Below, one piece after another: positions 11,387-21,634 of a DNA stretch of 64,000 nt. The stretch is from Dictyostelium firmibasis (Eukaryota > Evosea > Eumycetozoa > Dictyosteliales > Dictyosteliaceae). How positions within the stretch are numbered: the stretch's first letter is position 1; every line of letters starts with the position of its first letter. The stretch is taken from the NCBI GenBank assembly GCA_036169595.1, contig CM069765.1:6234501-6298500 (forward strand), in the 5' to 3' direction. A model generated the notes under the pieces. The model was given only the letters and a program-made list of their open reading frames with translations. It was not told the DNA's origin and did not search any database. Both the position numbers and the translations under genes were made by a program.

Positions 11387-13354
11387 TTAATATGGATTGT
11401 CGCAATAAGTTGCTAATTTACCAAATTTTAATAATGCATGCTGAATGATTTTGGTATATTTTGAAGATACATCCCAGCAATTATTCATTGTTAATGATTG
11501 GATTGTATTATTTGATTGAATTGCAGCCAAAAGTTTAGCAAGTTCTTGGTCGGTTATTTTACAAGGTAATGGGTTGAAACTAAAATCTAAATGAATCAAA
11601 GTATCATTATGAGATAGTATTTGAGTTAGTAGTTCCAAATTATCATCTTGATAAGATGGTGAGTCTTTTTGTAATACACCTGCAATATAAAGGAATTCAA
11701 TCGTTTTATTATTTACAATTGGATCAACAAGTGAGAGAGTTGATGATGGACTTTTACAATCGGATTTATTTAAATTCAAAGTTTTTATAGTTGGATGATT
11801 CCATAGTAACACCTCTCTCAACGAATCCAATTCATCCAGTTCATTAATGATTGAAACTGAAACCACATTTAAATTGAAACGAATTGAGTTGAATAATCGA
11901 TTCGAATAGGGATGATTTAAACTAACGATTTTAATCTCTAAATCCAATGACGGTTTTTCACTATTATTATTATTATTAAAACTATAAAATCCACCATCCA
12001 TGGTATCACCTTCTAAATGTAATTCTAACTTTTTCAAGTTTTTACATTTATTCCATATCATTGGTATACATTCTCTATCATTTTCGATAAATGATTTAAT
12101 CATCATCTTTCTAACTGAATAATTAAAATTGTTTACTGATGTTATATATTCATCATTACTATTATTATTATTATTATTAATATCATCATTTAATTTAACA
12201 ATGAATGTAAATTTCTCTAAATTTTCTTGACAACCTAAAAAATTTAATACACTCGATACATTTACAGTTTCATCTGGCATTATAAGTTTAAATGATCGTA
12301 AAGATTTCCAATTTGATATTAATTCAAAAACTCCATCTAGATAATACCAATTTGATGATTCTGAAAATGGTTGATTATTAGTTTTATCATCCTCATCTTC
12401 CCACAATACACCATTATCGGGTAATTGATTACTATTATTACTACTGGTTTTATTATTATTTTTTATAAGGTGATGATTTAAAAATTTCGCATTTAATTCA
12501 AAATTTGTTAAACTACTACCCTCACCACCATCACCACCAAAACCATCACCATCACCATTATCATCACAATCTAAATCACCAAATCTACAATTTAATTTTT
12601 GTTGACTTTCAATTATTAATGTGATCATATTTAGTAACATTTCATAATCGATATTTATATATAACAGTTTAATTTTCCTTAAAGTTTTCGATAGTTGAGG
12701 TATTAGATCTAATGATAGAATTTGATTTTGGAAACAACTAGCCAATGTTAGAGTGTCCAATACTTGTAGTGATTTAATAGATTGTTGAATATCTTTAATA
12801 TTGATATCACATTCATAGAGAATGGTTGTTAATGTCAATGACTTTAACGATCTCTTAATGAGCTCTTGGTAGTTTGTTAGAATATTACAAAACTTTTGAT
12901 ACTCTTTATTATTGAAAACACCGAAACTTGCATTTTCGGTATTCTCTGTTAATAAAATTGTACCACCATAATCGATTTTACCAGATCTAAATGATATAGT
13001 CTTTATACGATCTACAATGAGAGGTATTGATTCAGTTAGTTGAGGAGATAGGAAATCATCTTTGAATATTGATTTCTGTTGATGAAATGGAAATTTAATA
13101 TTGTTTATTGGTAATCCAAATTTTTCAATCCATTCAACCACATATCCTAATACGTCCATATTGATGATTTCAATCCTTGGGAATGTTAGATTTGGTATTA
13201 TCTCTCTCCTCCATTCTTTACATATTAAATTCAATTTCATTATCGAATAATTTAAAAACAATGTACCATTCTCTTGATCTCCATAACTTTCATAAAATGA
13301 TAAATAATCATTTAATATCTTTTTAATTAAATATTTTTGATTAATTATTACCAT
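11387..13354 (-). CDS. Leucine-rich, F-box-like protein
   Basis: A 655-aa single-exon protein. The N-terminal ~60 residues resemble the F-box-like start of a large Dictyostelium group: Met-Lys-Leu-Asn-Leu-Ile-Cys-Lys-Glu-Trp-Arg near residue 40, with Leu/Ile-rich helices before it. The body is rich in spaced Leu and reads like irregular leucine-rich repeats. The clearest are at the end: Leu-Ile-His-Leu-Asp-Phe-Ser-Phe-Asn-Pro-Leu, then Ile-Gln-Ser-Leu-Thr-Met-Asn-Asn-Cys-Trp. Low-complexity Asp/Gly and Asn insertions occur around residues 260-330 and 395-405. A substrate adaptor in ubiquitin ligation is plausible if the F-box is real, but that is inference. It converges on the poly-Asn gene with 76 bp between stops. 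Confidence 0.6.
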   Translation of the reverse strand: MVIINQKYLIKKILNDYLSFYESYGDQENGTLFLNYSIMKLNLICKEWRREIIPNLTFPRIEIINMDVLGYVVEWIEKFGLPINNIKFPFHQQKSIFKDDFLSPQLTESIPLIVDRIKTISFRSGKIDYGGTILLTENTENASFGVFNNKEYQKFCNILTNYQELIKRSLKSLTLTTILYECDINIKDIQQSIKSLQVLDTLTLASCFQNQILSLDLIPQLSKTLRKIKLLYINIDYEMLLNMITLIIESQQKLNCRFGDLDCDDNGDGDGFGGDGGEGSSLTNFELNAKFLNHHLIKNNNKTSSNNSNQLPDNGVLWEDEDDKTNNQPFSESSNWYYLDGVFELISNWKSLRSFKLIMPDETVNVSSVLNFLGCQENLEKFTFIVKLNDDINNNNNNSNDEYITSVNNFNYSVRKMMIKSFIENDRECIPMIWNKCKNLKKLELHLEGDTMDGGFYSFNNNNNSEKPSLDLEIKIVSLNHPYSNRLFNSIRFNLNVVSVSIINELDELDSLREVLLWNHPTIKTLNLNKSDCKSPSSTLSLVDPIVNNKTIEFLYIAGVLQKDSPSYQDDNLELLTQILSHNDTLIHLDFSFNPLPCKITDQELAKLLAAIQSNNTIQSLTMNNCWDVSSKYTKIIQHALLKFGKLATYCDNPY

Positions 13355-13799
13355 TATTTATTGATATTATTACTATTATTATTTTTTTTTAAAAAAATTA
13401 TGAATATATTTATGTGTTAAAAAAAAAAAAAAAAAAAAAAAGTGTGTTGTTTTTTATGGTGTTATAATTTAATAATAATATGTATGAACTTATTTATTAT
13501 TTTTACAAAAAAAAAAAAAAAAAATTTAAAAAACAAAAAAACAAAAATAAATGAAATTCAAAAAATGAAAAATAAAAATAAAATTAAAAATAATTATAAA
13601 AATAAAATTAAAAATAAAAATAAGATTCAAAATTAATCTTTGTTGATTAATTAGGACCCAAAAAAATAAACCAAAAAAAAAAAAGAATGATTCGAAAGAT
13701 AGTCTTTTTTAAAAAATAAATTTATTACACCAAACACACTGTATAGGTGTATTTATTACTTATATTTATATACACAACATTTTAAGTTTATCAACTAGT

Positions 13800-14484
13800 T
13801 TAATAAATATGTATTATATTATATAAAAATCTGTTGAATGAAAAAAAAAAAAAATAATAAAATTAGTAATGTGGAAAAAAAATCGGAAATAGTTTTTTTT
13901 TTTTTTTTTGTTTCTAACTTACGTCCAAAATAAAATATATGGCTAAAAGTAATTAATTTTTTTAAAAAAAAAAAAAAAAAAAGTTAGTGATATCAGTGAA
14001 TACATCTTTTTTTTTAAAACTATTAAAAATAAACATACCATCAAACCTGCACCAATACTATCAAACCAAATCGATTTTGGATTTGGGAAATATAAATGTA
14101 AATTCTTGTTCTCTTTTAATGTAAATAGTGAACAAAAAGTAATATATACAAAAATATAAAACAAGAAACCATATACTCCTGAAAATCCAATTACACCTGC
14201 AATTGCTCCACCTAAAATTGAAATTGGAATTTGACTGAAATTTGTAATTTAAAGGGTCCAATTATTCAATTATTTAATTAATTAGTTAAAAAAAAAGAAG
14301 TGTGTCAACAAATAATTATCAATAACATAAAAAAAAATTTTTAAAAAAAAAAAACATACCAAAATGAAACAGTTTTATTATTTCTTTGAATGTACTCCAT
14401 TTCATAATGCTCTGGTACAGTTGAAGCAGCTTGAGCTTCTTGTTGTTGCTGCTGTTGCTCTTGCATTTGTTGTGGATGTAACAT
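13800..14484 (-). CDS. emc6: ER membrane protein complex subunit 6
   Basis: Four exons on the minus strand (14484-14360, 14234-14039, 13942-13923, 13830-13800) encode 123 aa. EMC6 is a core transmembrane subunit of the ER membrane protein complex, which inserts tail-anchored and multi-pass proteins. After a Gln-rich N-terminus the family pattern is clear: an Asn-Asn-Lys-Thr-Val-Ser segment, Gly-Ala-Ile-Ala-Gly-Val-Ile-Gly-Phe-Ser-Gly-Val-Tyr-Gly-Phe, a Leu-Tyr-Phe-Pro stretch, and an end reading PYILFWTFLYNIIHIY. That end is nearly the terminal helix of animal EMC6 (FWTFLYGMVHVY). The ending exists only if the 20-nt third exon and the 31-nt last exon are both spliced in; their donors and acceptors are consensus and phases fit. 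Human EMC6 has 110 aa. Confidence 0.85.
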
Positions 14485-14763
14485 CTTTGAATTTATATAT
14501 ATAAACAACCACAAAGATTTTTAATATAAAATGAAAAAAAAAAAAAAAAATGAAAATGAAAAAAAAAAGAAAATGAAAAAAAAAAAAAAATGAAAATTTT
14601 TTTTTTTTAACAAACGAATATACAATTAGTAAGCTCGCATGTGTCAATTAATGGTTTTAAACTCTAATTTATTGAATAAAGTTTATTTTTATTTTTTTTT
14701 CATTTATTGATTTATTTTTTTTAATTTTGTAAATTTTTTATTATTATTTTTTTTTTTTGGTAT

Positions 14764-15810
14764 TTATAATTTAAAACCACTATGAATACTACAAATACCA
14801 AAAGTTAAATTTTTGTATGTAACTTGTTTGAAACCAGCATCTTGAATCATTTGAACAAAATTTTCTTGATCAGGGAATTTTCTAATACTTTCTACGAGAT
14901 AAGCATAAGAATCACGATCACCAGAGATTAATTGACCCATAACAGGGATAACATTGAAAGAGTATTGGTCATAGGCAAATCTCAATAATGGGTTTGGAAC
15001 TTGACTAAACTCTAAACATAAAAATCTACCACCTGGTTTTAAAACTCTATAGGCTTCTTTTAAAACTTGATCTATATTCGTACAATTTCTAATACCAAAT
15101 GAAACGGTATAACAATTGAATGTATCATCTTTGAATGGTAATGCCTCACTATTACCTTGAACCCAATCTATTGATGGATCACTTTGATCAGTGTATCCTT
15201 TTGTTAATCCTCTCTTTTTACCTTCATTCAACATTGATTGATTAATATCAAACACTGTTGCTGATGATGGTAATGATGATGATTTCAATGTTTCACTACT
15301 ACCATTCTTTATTATATTTGGGAAATAATTTGGTGATGTTTTAATTTTATCTAAAAATCTAAATGATATATCACCTAATAATGATAAATAATAAATAATA
15401 TAATAATTTTTATAATAGTATTAATATACTACTAAACTTTAGAGGAATTATTATTAAAAAAGAATAATAATTAAAAAAAATATATATATATTACCTGTAC
15501 CACCAGCAACATCTAATAAATGAGAACCTGGTGTTGGATTTAATGTATTGATTAATTCATCTTTCCATAATCTATGAATGCCCATACTCATAACATCATT
15601 CATTAAATCATAGTTTGATGAAACATTATCAAATACTTCTTTAACCATTGATTCTTTATCATCTTTATTTACTGTTTTAAATCCAAAATGAGTTTTTTCA
15701 TTGCCATTTTCACCTGTGTTGTTTGTGTTTGTTGTATTATTTGTACTATATAATCTTGATCCAATTGATGATCTTAAATATCTTACTGATCTACCTAATG
15801 ATTGTAACAT
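14764..15810 (-). CDS. coq5: 2-methoxy-6-polyprenyl-1,4-benzoquinol methylase (COQ5/UbiE)
   Basis: Two exons (15810-15495 and 15374-14764, phase 1) encode 308 aa. COQ5 carries out the C-methylation step of ubiquinone synthesis with S-adenosylmethionine in the mitochondrial matrix. The N-terminus ([11 protein letters not shown]) is a presequence. UbiE signature blocks are present: [14 protein letters not shown]; the SAM-binding Asp-Val-Ala-Gly-Gly-Thr-Gly-Asp-Ile (completed across the junction); Ala-Leu-Pro-Phe; Phe-Gly-Ile-Arg-Asn; and Arg-Val-Leu-Lys-Pro-Gly-Gly-Arg-Phe. Length is close to human COQ5 (327 aa). The family usually acts in a COQ complex on the inner membrane. Confidence 0.93.
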
Positions 15811-16134
15811 TTTCGTCTTTTATCTTTTATTCTTTATCTTATTTATTATTTATTTATTTTTGAAATAATAGTAGAGTAAAACAAAAAATAAAAAATTACA
15901 CCACACCAAATAAATTTTTATGAAAGTTTCACCTTTTTTTTTTTTTTTTTTTTTTTTTATTTTTTTGCAGATTCGCTTAATTTTTTTTTATTTTATAATT
16001 TTTTTTATTTTATAATTTTTTAATTTTAAAAAAAATGAAAAAAAAAAAAAAAAATTATTTTTTTAGTCATCACCACCTTTTTTTTTTTTTTTTTTATTTT
16101 TGATTTGTCACACAAACCATACAAATAAAAAAAG

Positions 16135-16915
16135 ATGAAAATCAATAAATTAATAATTTTCGCATTAATTGTTATATTATTTTCACTTGTGTCATTATCA
16201 ATTTCACAATCAAATGTATGGTCTTAAATTTTATTTTATTATTATCTTTTATTTATTATATTTTTTATTATAATTTGTGATCTTCATTCATATGAAAATT
16301 GACATTTTTTTTTTTTTTTTTTTTTTTTATTTTTGTTTTTATTTTTGTTTTTGTTTTAGGATATAACAACACAAACAGATGATGATGAAGAATTTATAAA
16401 TAATGACGGCGGTAGTGAAGCACCAGAGGACAAAATTCCACCAACAAATGATAATAAAATTCCATCAATACCAAAGAAACCAAATAATTGGATCATGGAA
16501 AGTTGTTTCATTTTATTGATTATTGGATATGTTGCCAACTATTTCATTGGATCAAAATCAAATCGTGAATTGATTCAATTATGGGGAGCTAAATTACAAC
16601 CAGTATTTATGTCAAATTTTTTCAAAACAGGTAATAAAGGTGATTTCACAATTTTAAAGGTGAACCCATCTTCATATTCATTCATTGCAACTGGTAGAAC
16701 CAATTGTTTCGGTTTACAAGCTACATTGGATTTAAAGAAAAGACATGATTTATTCTCTCTTTTATTAGACTTTATCGGTTATGGTAATCCTGATCGTATG
16801 ACTCTTGAAATAGCAATGAATAAAGAAACTATGGATCCATTAATATTTGCATTGGTAAAAGTAAAAGCATTAAAGAATTTTAAATCTGATAATAATGATA
16901 TTGTATGTATGAAAA

Positions 16916-16952
<37 letters not shown>

Positions 16953-17686
16953 AAAATTAATAATTTTACTAAACCTATAATTAACAATAATAATAATAAT
17001 AATAATAATAATAATTAAAATAAAAAAATAAAAATAAATAGGATTTATTCTGTTCAAGATATACAGGATCTAGTATTAGTTCTTTATCACCAAATTTTGG
17101 TGTTTTGTGTGATACTGATATCCTTCCATCATTGTTATTAAAGAGTGAAGCAATTCAAGTAATTAATCAAAATGAGAATTTAATTGAATCTATGCATTTC
17201 TCTGATCATAGTTTAATTAATCCAAAATATCCAAAAACACTTAAATTTGTTTTCAAAATTCCAAAATCTTCTGAAATGGATAAATTGGTACTTTTAACTA
17301 AAATGGCAATTCATTACATTGATGTAGTTGCCAATCTTGAGTTACCAAAAAATGTAACTATTAAATTATTCATTTATTTTTAATGTTAATATTAATTTAA
17401 ATACTAACAATTAAAAATTAAAAAAAATAAAAAAAATAAAAATAATAAACAGTACAAAGCAAAAGCAGATAAACTCAGAGATAAAGCAAAAGAAAAAATT
17501 GAAAAACAAGCCCAATTAGAAAGACAAGAAGAGATTCAAAAAAAGAAATATGAAAAGAAATTAAAAGAAAAAGAAGAAATTGGTAAATTGACTCCTGAAC
17601 AACAAAGAAAGAGAAACGAAAAAGAACATCAAAAACAACTAAAAAAGAGATCTTCTGGTGGTAAAACAAAGGTTATGTTGGGTTAG
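16135..17686 (+). CDS. ccdc47: CCDC47/calumin, PAT-complex ER membrane protein
   Basis: Four exons (16135-16215, 16360-16902, 17042-17353, 17453-17686), all phase 0, encode 389 aa. CCDC47 partners Asterix in the PAT complex, which shields polar helices of multi-pass proteins at the translocon. The protein starts with a signal peptide, then a short acidic luminal segment (Asp-Asp-Asp-Glu-Glu), one transmembrane span (Phe-Ile-Leu-Leu-Ile-Ile-Gly-Tyr-Val-Ala-Asn-Tyr), and the conserved cytosolic domain with Ser-Met-His-Phe-Ser-Asp and Ala-Ile-His-Tyr-Ile-Asp. It ends in a Lys/Glu/Arg/Gln-rich coiled coil with Gln-Gln-Arg-Lys-Arg and a basic tail, as in animal CCDC47. Animal forms are longer (about 480 aa), mainly through a larger acidic luminal part. 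It is divergent from coq5. Confidence 0.85.
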
Positions 17687-17880
17687 AGCTTTTTAAAGAA
17701 TTTATTTACTTTCAAAAAAAAAAAAGAAACAAAGAAAAAATAATAAAACAAAAAAAAATGATTTAAAAAAACTATCCATAGGTTAAAAAAAAAAATTACT
17801 ATTAAGTATAATACTTTTTTTATATTTTTTTTAAAAAAATATCTTTATTATTATTTTTTATTTTTTATTTTTTTTTTTTT

Positions 17881-19155
17881 TTAAACGAAACCCCATGCAT
17901 TTAAAACGAAGTTATTGGCTAGTGATAGAGTAAAAAAAAAAATTTTATTAGTATTTTTAGTTAATTGGGTTTTTATAAAAATAAAAAAACCAAACATACC
18001 TTTTTGAGTTTTAACCCATTGATTGTTATAAGTTGAATAGGTTTGCATGTATGGGTTTGGATCAGAACCATCCATAACGAATTGATAAACTCTTGGTAAA
18101 CTGAAATCACCAAATAAAGAACCATAGTAGTGTTTTCCAACTAGTTGTAAGGACCAATAGGTATCGACGAGTTGAGAATTTGAACTTAACCAGAAGAATT
18201 GATATCTACCATAAAAATCTGCGTAACTTTTATTTTGGAGAAAAACAAGACATAAGGTAGCTTTTTGTTGTGGAAGATAGGTTAACATGTATGGAGCAGA
18301 GAATGGAACCCATGGATATGCAACACCTGTAGCTTGGTAGTTGTATCTATTGACGACGACTCCGTCTAAAGTATAGTAGTTACAATTGGTTAAGCCAGTG
18401 CTGTTTACGAAACAAACTGCATAGTAGTTATTGTTAGCAATGAATGTACCAGTAGCATTTGGGTAAACATTTGGAATTTTATCAATAACTTTATAGTTAC
18501 TATCTGATGCTGAAAGTTTAGTAACATAGAGATAACCATCACCAGTAGTAATAGTGGCGAAAATATTGTATGGATCAGCAGTTTGATCATATGCAAGATT
18601 GCCAAGATTCATATTCATAACTTTTGAACTGTTGAACAATTTCCATGTGTTTGTGTCTACTGTATTCAAGTGTCTTTTATAGTTTATAAAAAAAAAAAAA
18701 AAATTTGTTAATAAAAAAAAGAAAATTATAGTTGTATTTTTAGATATCATATACATACACAATTCCACTTGACTAGTTATCATATAATTCAATTTTTTAT
18801 AAAAAAAAATAAAATATATATATTAATTAAAAAATCTTTTTTTTTTTTTTAAAATTTTTTTTTTTAATAATAAATAAATACATACTGCTTCAGTTGCAAT
18901 ATATGAAATTAAACCAGTTGCAGGGTTATAAGTGCTTGAAGTAGCACCGGTGCTATTGTATGTTTCAGTTGTGTTTGATGTGAAATAAAAACCAGTGTTG
19001 ACGAAATTAGCAGTTGAATTGGCAGTATTTAAATCAATAATACCAACAGTAGCGAAATTAGTGGTGGCATCATTCCAGATAGCAAAAGCTTTTTGTGCAG
19101 TAATTGGTGAAAAAATGATTGCCAAAGCAGCAAAAGTTAATAAAAATTTATTCAT
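17881..19155 (-). CDS. Secreted protein of unknown function, with a 14-nt micro-exon
   Basis: Four exons on the minus strand (19155-18886, 18772-18759, 18673-18000, 17918-17881) encode 331 aa. Residues 1-20 are a signal peptide (MNKFLLTFAALAIIFSPITA). The mature protein is rich in Asn, Thr, Tyr and Ser with many Asn-x-Ser/Thr sites and short repeated strand-like motifs (Asn-Thr-x-Thr-Trp-Lys-Leu; Gly-Tyr-Leu-Tyr-Val), suggestive of a beta-propeller-like extracellular protein. No named family was recognised. A direct joining of the first and third exons would break the frame. The 14-nt exon TCAAGTGGAATTGT, flanked by AG and GT, restores it and gives Ser-Ser-Gly-Ile-Val-His-Leu-Asn-Thr. The upstream region has a GC-containing patch near 19300 but no clear promoter motif. 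Confidence 0.7.
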
Positions 19156-19990
19156 TTTATATATTTTATAGTTGTTGCTTAATGATAAGAAAAAAAAAAA
19201 AATGAAAAAAAAATTTTTAAATACTGAAGTAGTTGTGTATAAAAAAGCTCAAACTCAAGAAGAGGAAAGCCTGTTTTTTATTTTTTTTTTTCGACCCAAA
19301 AACTGCAAAAAGGTGGGAATCATAAAAAAACGCTTTTTTTTTTTTTAATTAAAAACAATTTTTTTATATGTCACATATGGCGATAAAAATAAAAATATGT
19401 GTAATCTTTACAAAATGATGTAGCTCGATATTTTTTATTTGGTGTAAATGGTTTTTTTTTTTTATTTTTTTTTTTTTTTAAAAAATCGTTGTATCCTCGA
19501 AAAAGGTTTTTATTTAATAAAGTTGACAAAATTGCACAACCATTTACGAAAATAATTCACACCACAATAAAATGAAAAATATCAAAAACAGAATAGCAAT
19601 CAAATACTGTATTCTTAGAAAACCACTTCCTAATAATGTGATGGTATAATTTTTCATATAAAATTAAAATTTCATAAAAGAAAAAATAATAATCACTAAA
19701 AAAAAAAAAAAAAACATATAAAAAAACCCAATAAATAAACTTTAACAACCATTTTTTAAACATCTTCATAGGTAAAAAAAAAAAAAATTTAAACATCCTT
19801 ACAAGAACTGGATCATTTTAAATGATATTTTCTTTGCATTTTTTTTTTTACCTATGACAAGACACAAGATTTATAAGTTTTAAATTACGAACTTCGTTTT
19901 TTTTTTTCTTTTTACCTAAAGGAGGACTATCAACTGTGTTTTTTGATTATTTGTTGATACAATTTATATATGAAATCAATCACCTACGGG

Positions 19991-20032
<42 letters not shown>

Positions 20033-20131
20033 TATTGGGATTAGAATTTCTAATCACCATGTTTTTTTTTTTTGTTGTTGTTTTTTTGGAAGTCGAGCTT
20101 TTTTCCGGTTGATTATGAGGTGTGTTATTTA
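19156..20131. other. Gene-free AT-rich stretch
   Basis: No convincing exon is seen. The region consists of long T runs with short GC-richer islands. The string CCTACGGGCA occurs at about 19984 and again at about 20340, bracketing the two short SINE-like copies, which suggests repeat debris. Confidence 0.45.
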
Positions 20132-20221
20132 TGACCACGTTACTTCGTGGTCTGACCTAAGGCTCGAACCAAGGCCACGGAGACTGTGTGATTCAGCGCA
20201 GAACCACTACGTATAGCCTCC
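20132..20221 (-). mobile_element. tRNA-derived SINE-like repeat, head-only copy (S7)
   Basis: Read on the minus strand it has the tRNA-like head (GTAGTGGTTCTGCGCTGAAT...), a B-box-like GGTTCGAGCCT and the hairpin CCACGAAGTAACGTGG. The loop is AAGTAA in place of the AATTAA of the copies near tRNAs. The AT-rich middle, 3' palindrome block and poly-A tail are missing. It looks like an older or separate subfamily. Confidence 0.6.
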
Positions 20222-20240
20222 AATAATGAGGGTTTAATTA

Positions 20241-20336
20241 TGACCACGTTACTTCGTGGTATGACCAAGACTCGATCCCAAGGTCTTGACCACGGAGGCT
20301 TGTGATTCAGCGTGGAACCACTACGCTAAGCCCCCC
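20241..20336 (-). mobile_element. tRNA-derived SINE-like repeat, head-only copy (S8)
   Basis: On the minus strand it starts at GGGGGGCTTAGC, carries an exact A-box match (TAGCGTAGTGG against TRGCNNAGYNGG) and a weak B box (GGATCGAGTCT), and ends with the hairpin CCACGAAGTAACGTGG. It shares the AAGTAA loop with S7, 20 bp away in the same orientation, so the pair may be a duplication. Confidence 0.62.
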
Positions 20337-20382
20337 AGACCTACGGGCAGAGCTATTTTTTTTTTTATGCTAACGAGTGGTG

Positions 20383-20930
20383 GTGCCACTTTCAAATGTT
20401 AACACCCGTATCAAATATCATTATTTGTAATTAACATCAAAAATCACCAACCACACGACACATTATTTCTCATTTGTGTACAGATTACAAACAACTATCA
20501 CTTTTTATTTCTAAAAAAAATAAAAAAAAAAATAATAATAAATAATTAAAAAATATCGACCAAATGAAAAAAAACGCAGTTTTTTTTCATTTTCGTTGTG
20601 CCACTTTCAAATGTTAACACCCGTATCAAATATCATTATTTGTAATTAACATCAAAAATCACCAACCACACGACACATTATTTCTCATTTGTGTACAGAT
20701 TACAAACAACTATCACTTTTTATTTCTAAAAAAAATAAAAAAAAAAATAATAATAAATAATTAAAAAATATCGACCAAATGAAAAAAAACGCAGTTTTTT
20801 TTCATTTTCGTTGTGCCACTTTCAAATGTTAACACCCGTATCAAATATCATTATTTGTAATTAACATCAAAAATCACCAACCACACGACACATTATTTCT
20901 CATTTGTGTACAGATTACAAACAACTATCA
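20383..20930. repeat. 215-bp tandem repeat, about 2.5 copies
   Basis: Units begin with GTGCCACTTTCAAATG at 20383, 20598 and 20813, exactly 215 bp apart. As far as I can read, the first two units are identical, and the third matches for about 117 bp before diverging. The unit is non-coding in all frames. It has a GC-richer half (TTAACACCCGTATC, ACCAACCACACGACAC) and an A/T-rich half. Such identity in AT-rich DNA means a recent duplication or active homogenisation. Confidence 0.92.
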
Positions 20931-21005
20931 ACAATTCATTTTTTCAAATTCATTTTGATACTCTTTTTTTTTTAGAATAAAGGAAATTTTGCAAAAAAAA
21001 TCCGG

Positions 21006-21039
<34 letters not shown>

Positions 21040-21139
21040 AAAAAAAAAATGAAAAATAATTAAAAAAAAATAATCAAATTAAAATATCAAACTAAAAATA
21101 TCAAAAAAAAATATCAACCCCAAAGTATCAATTCAAAAA

Positions 21140-21250
21140 GGTGCTGGTTTGAATGTTAACACAAGTATCAAATATCACTGTTTGTAATTAACACCAAATG
21201 TTACCAGCCAGATAAAGACACATTATTTCCCCTTTGTGCCACACACTCAA
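21140..21250. repeat. Diverged relative of the 215-bp repeat
   Basis: This stretch retains GTTAACACAAGTATC, a TTTGTAATTAACACC block and GACACATTATTTC in the same order as the 215-bp unit, but with many differences. The tandem repeat therefore belongs to a dispersed, older family. Confidence 0.6.
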
Positions 21251-21445
21251 AACATTAATTTTATACATTAATTGAGCCTGTAAAAAAAAAAAAAAACAAT
21301 AAACACGAGTTCTATTCTCGAGGAGAGACAGCCTAAAAAACTGTGATATTCAATTTAAAAAAAAACAAAAAAAAAAAAAAAAAATAACGAGTGGTATGGG
21401 GTTCGAACTCGGAACTGATCATTTACGAACCCTGCCTAAAAATAT

Positions 21446-21527
21446 CGACATCGGCAGGGTTCGAACCTGCGCCTCCGAAGAGAATTGATTTCTAGTCAAT
21501 CGCGTTAGACCACTTCGCTACGATGTC
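21446..21527 (-). tRNA. tRNA-Ser (anticodon AGA)
   Basis: An 82-nt class II tRNA. The acceptor stem GACATCG pairs with CGATGTC, with discriminator G. The D arm is GCG/CGC. The anticodon stem ATTGA/TCAAT encloses the loop CTAGAAA (anticodon AGA). The long variable arm is CTC-TTCG-GAG, typical of serine tRNAs. The T arm GCAGG/CCTGC has loop TTCGAAC. There is no intron. It reads UCU/UCC after A34 deamination. A SINE-like cluster starts 35 bp upstream of its 5' end. Confidence 0.95.
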
Positions 21528-21561
21528 CTTTGATGATTTTGAAATTTTTTTACACATATTT

Positions 21562-21625
21562 TAATGATGGAAAAAAAAAAAAAAAAAAAAAAAAATAATG
21601 ATGGGTTAAAAAAAAAAAAAAAATT
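21562..21625 (+). repeat. Two TAATGATGG plus poly-A units before a SINE-like copy
   Basis: TAATGATGG followed by about 25 A (21562-21595), then TAATGATGGGTT and about 15 A ending in TT (21596-21625). The same TAATGAT recurs at 21626 and 21827, flanking SINE-like copy S1. The units look like extremely truncated insertions (only tails) into the same target, or tail debris. Confidence 0.6.
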
Positions 21626-21634
21626 TAATGATGG

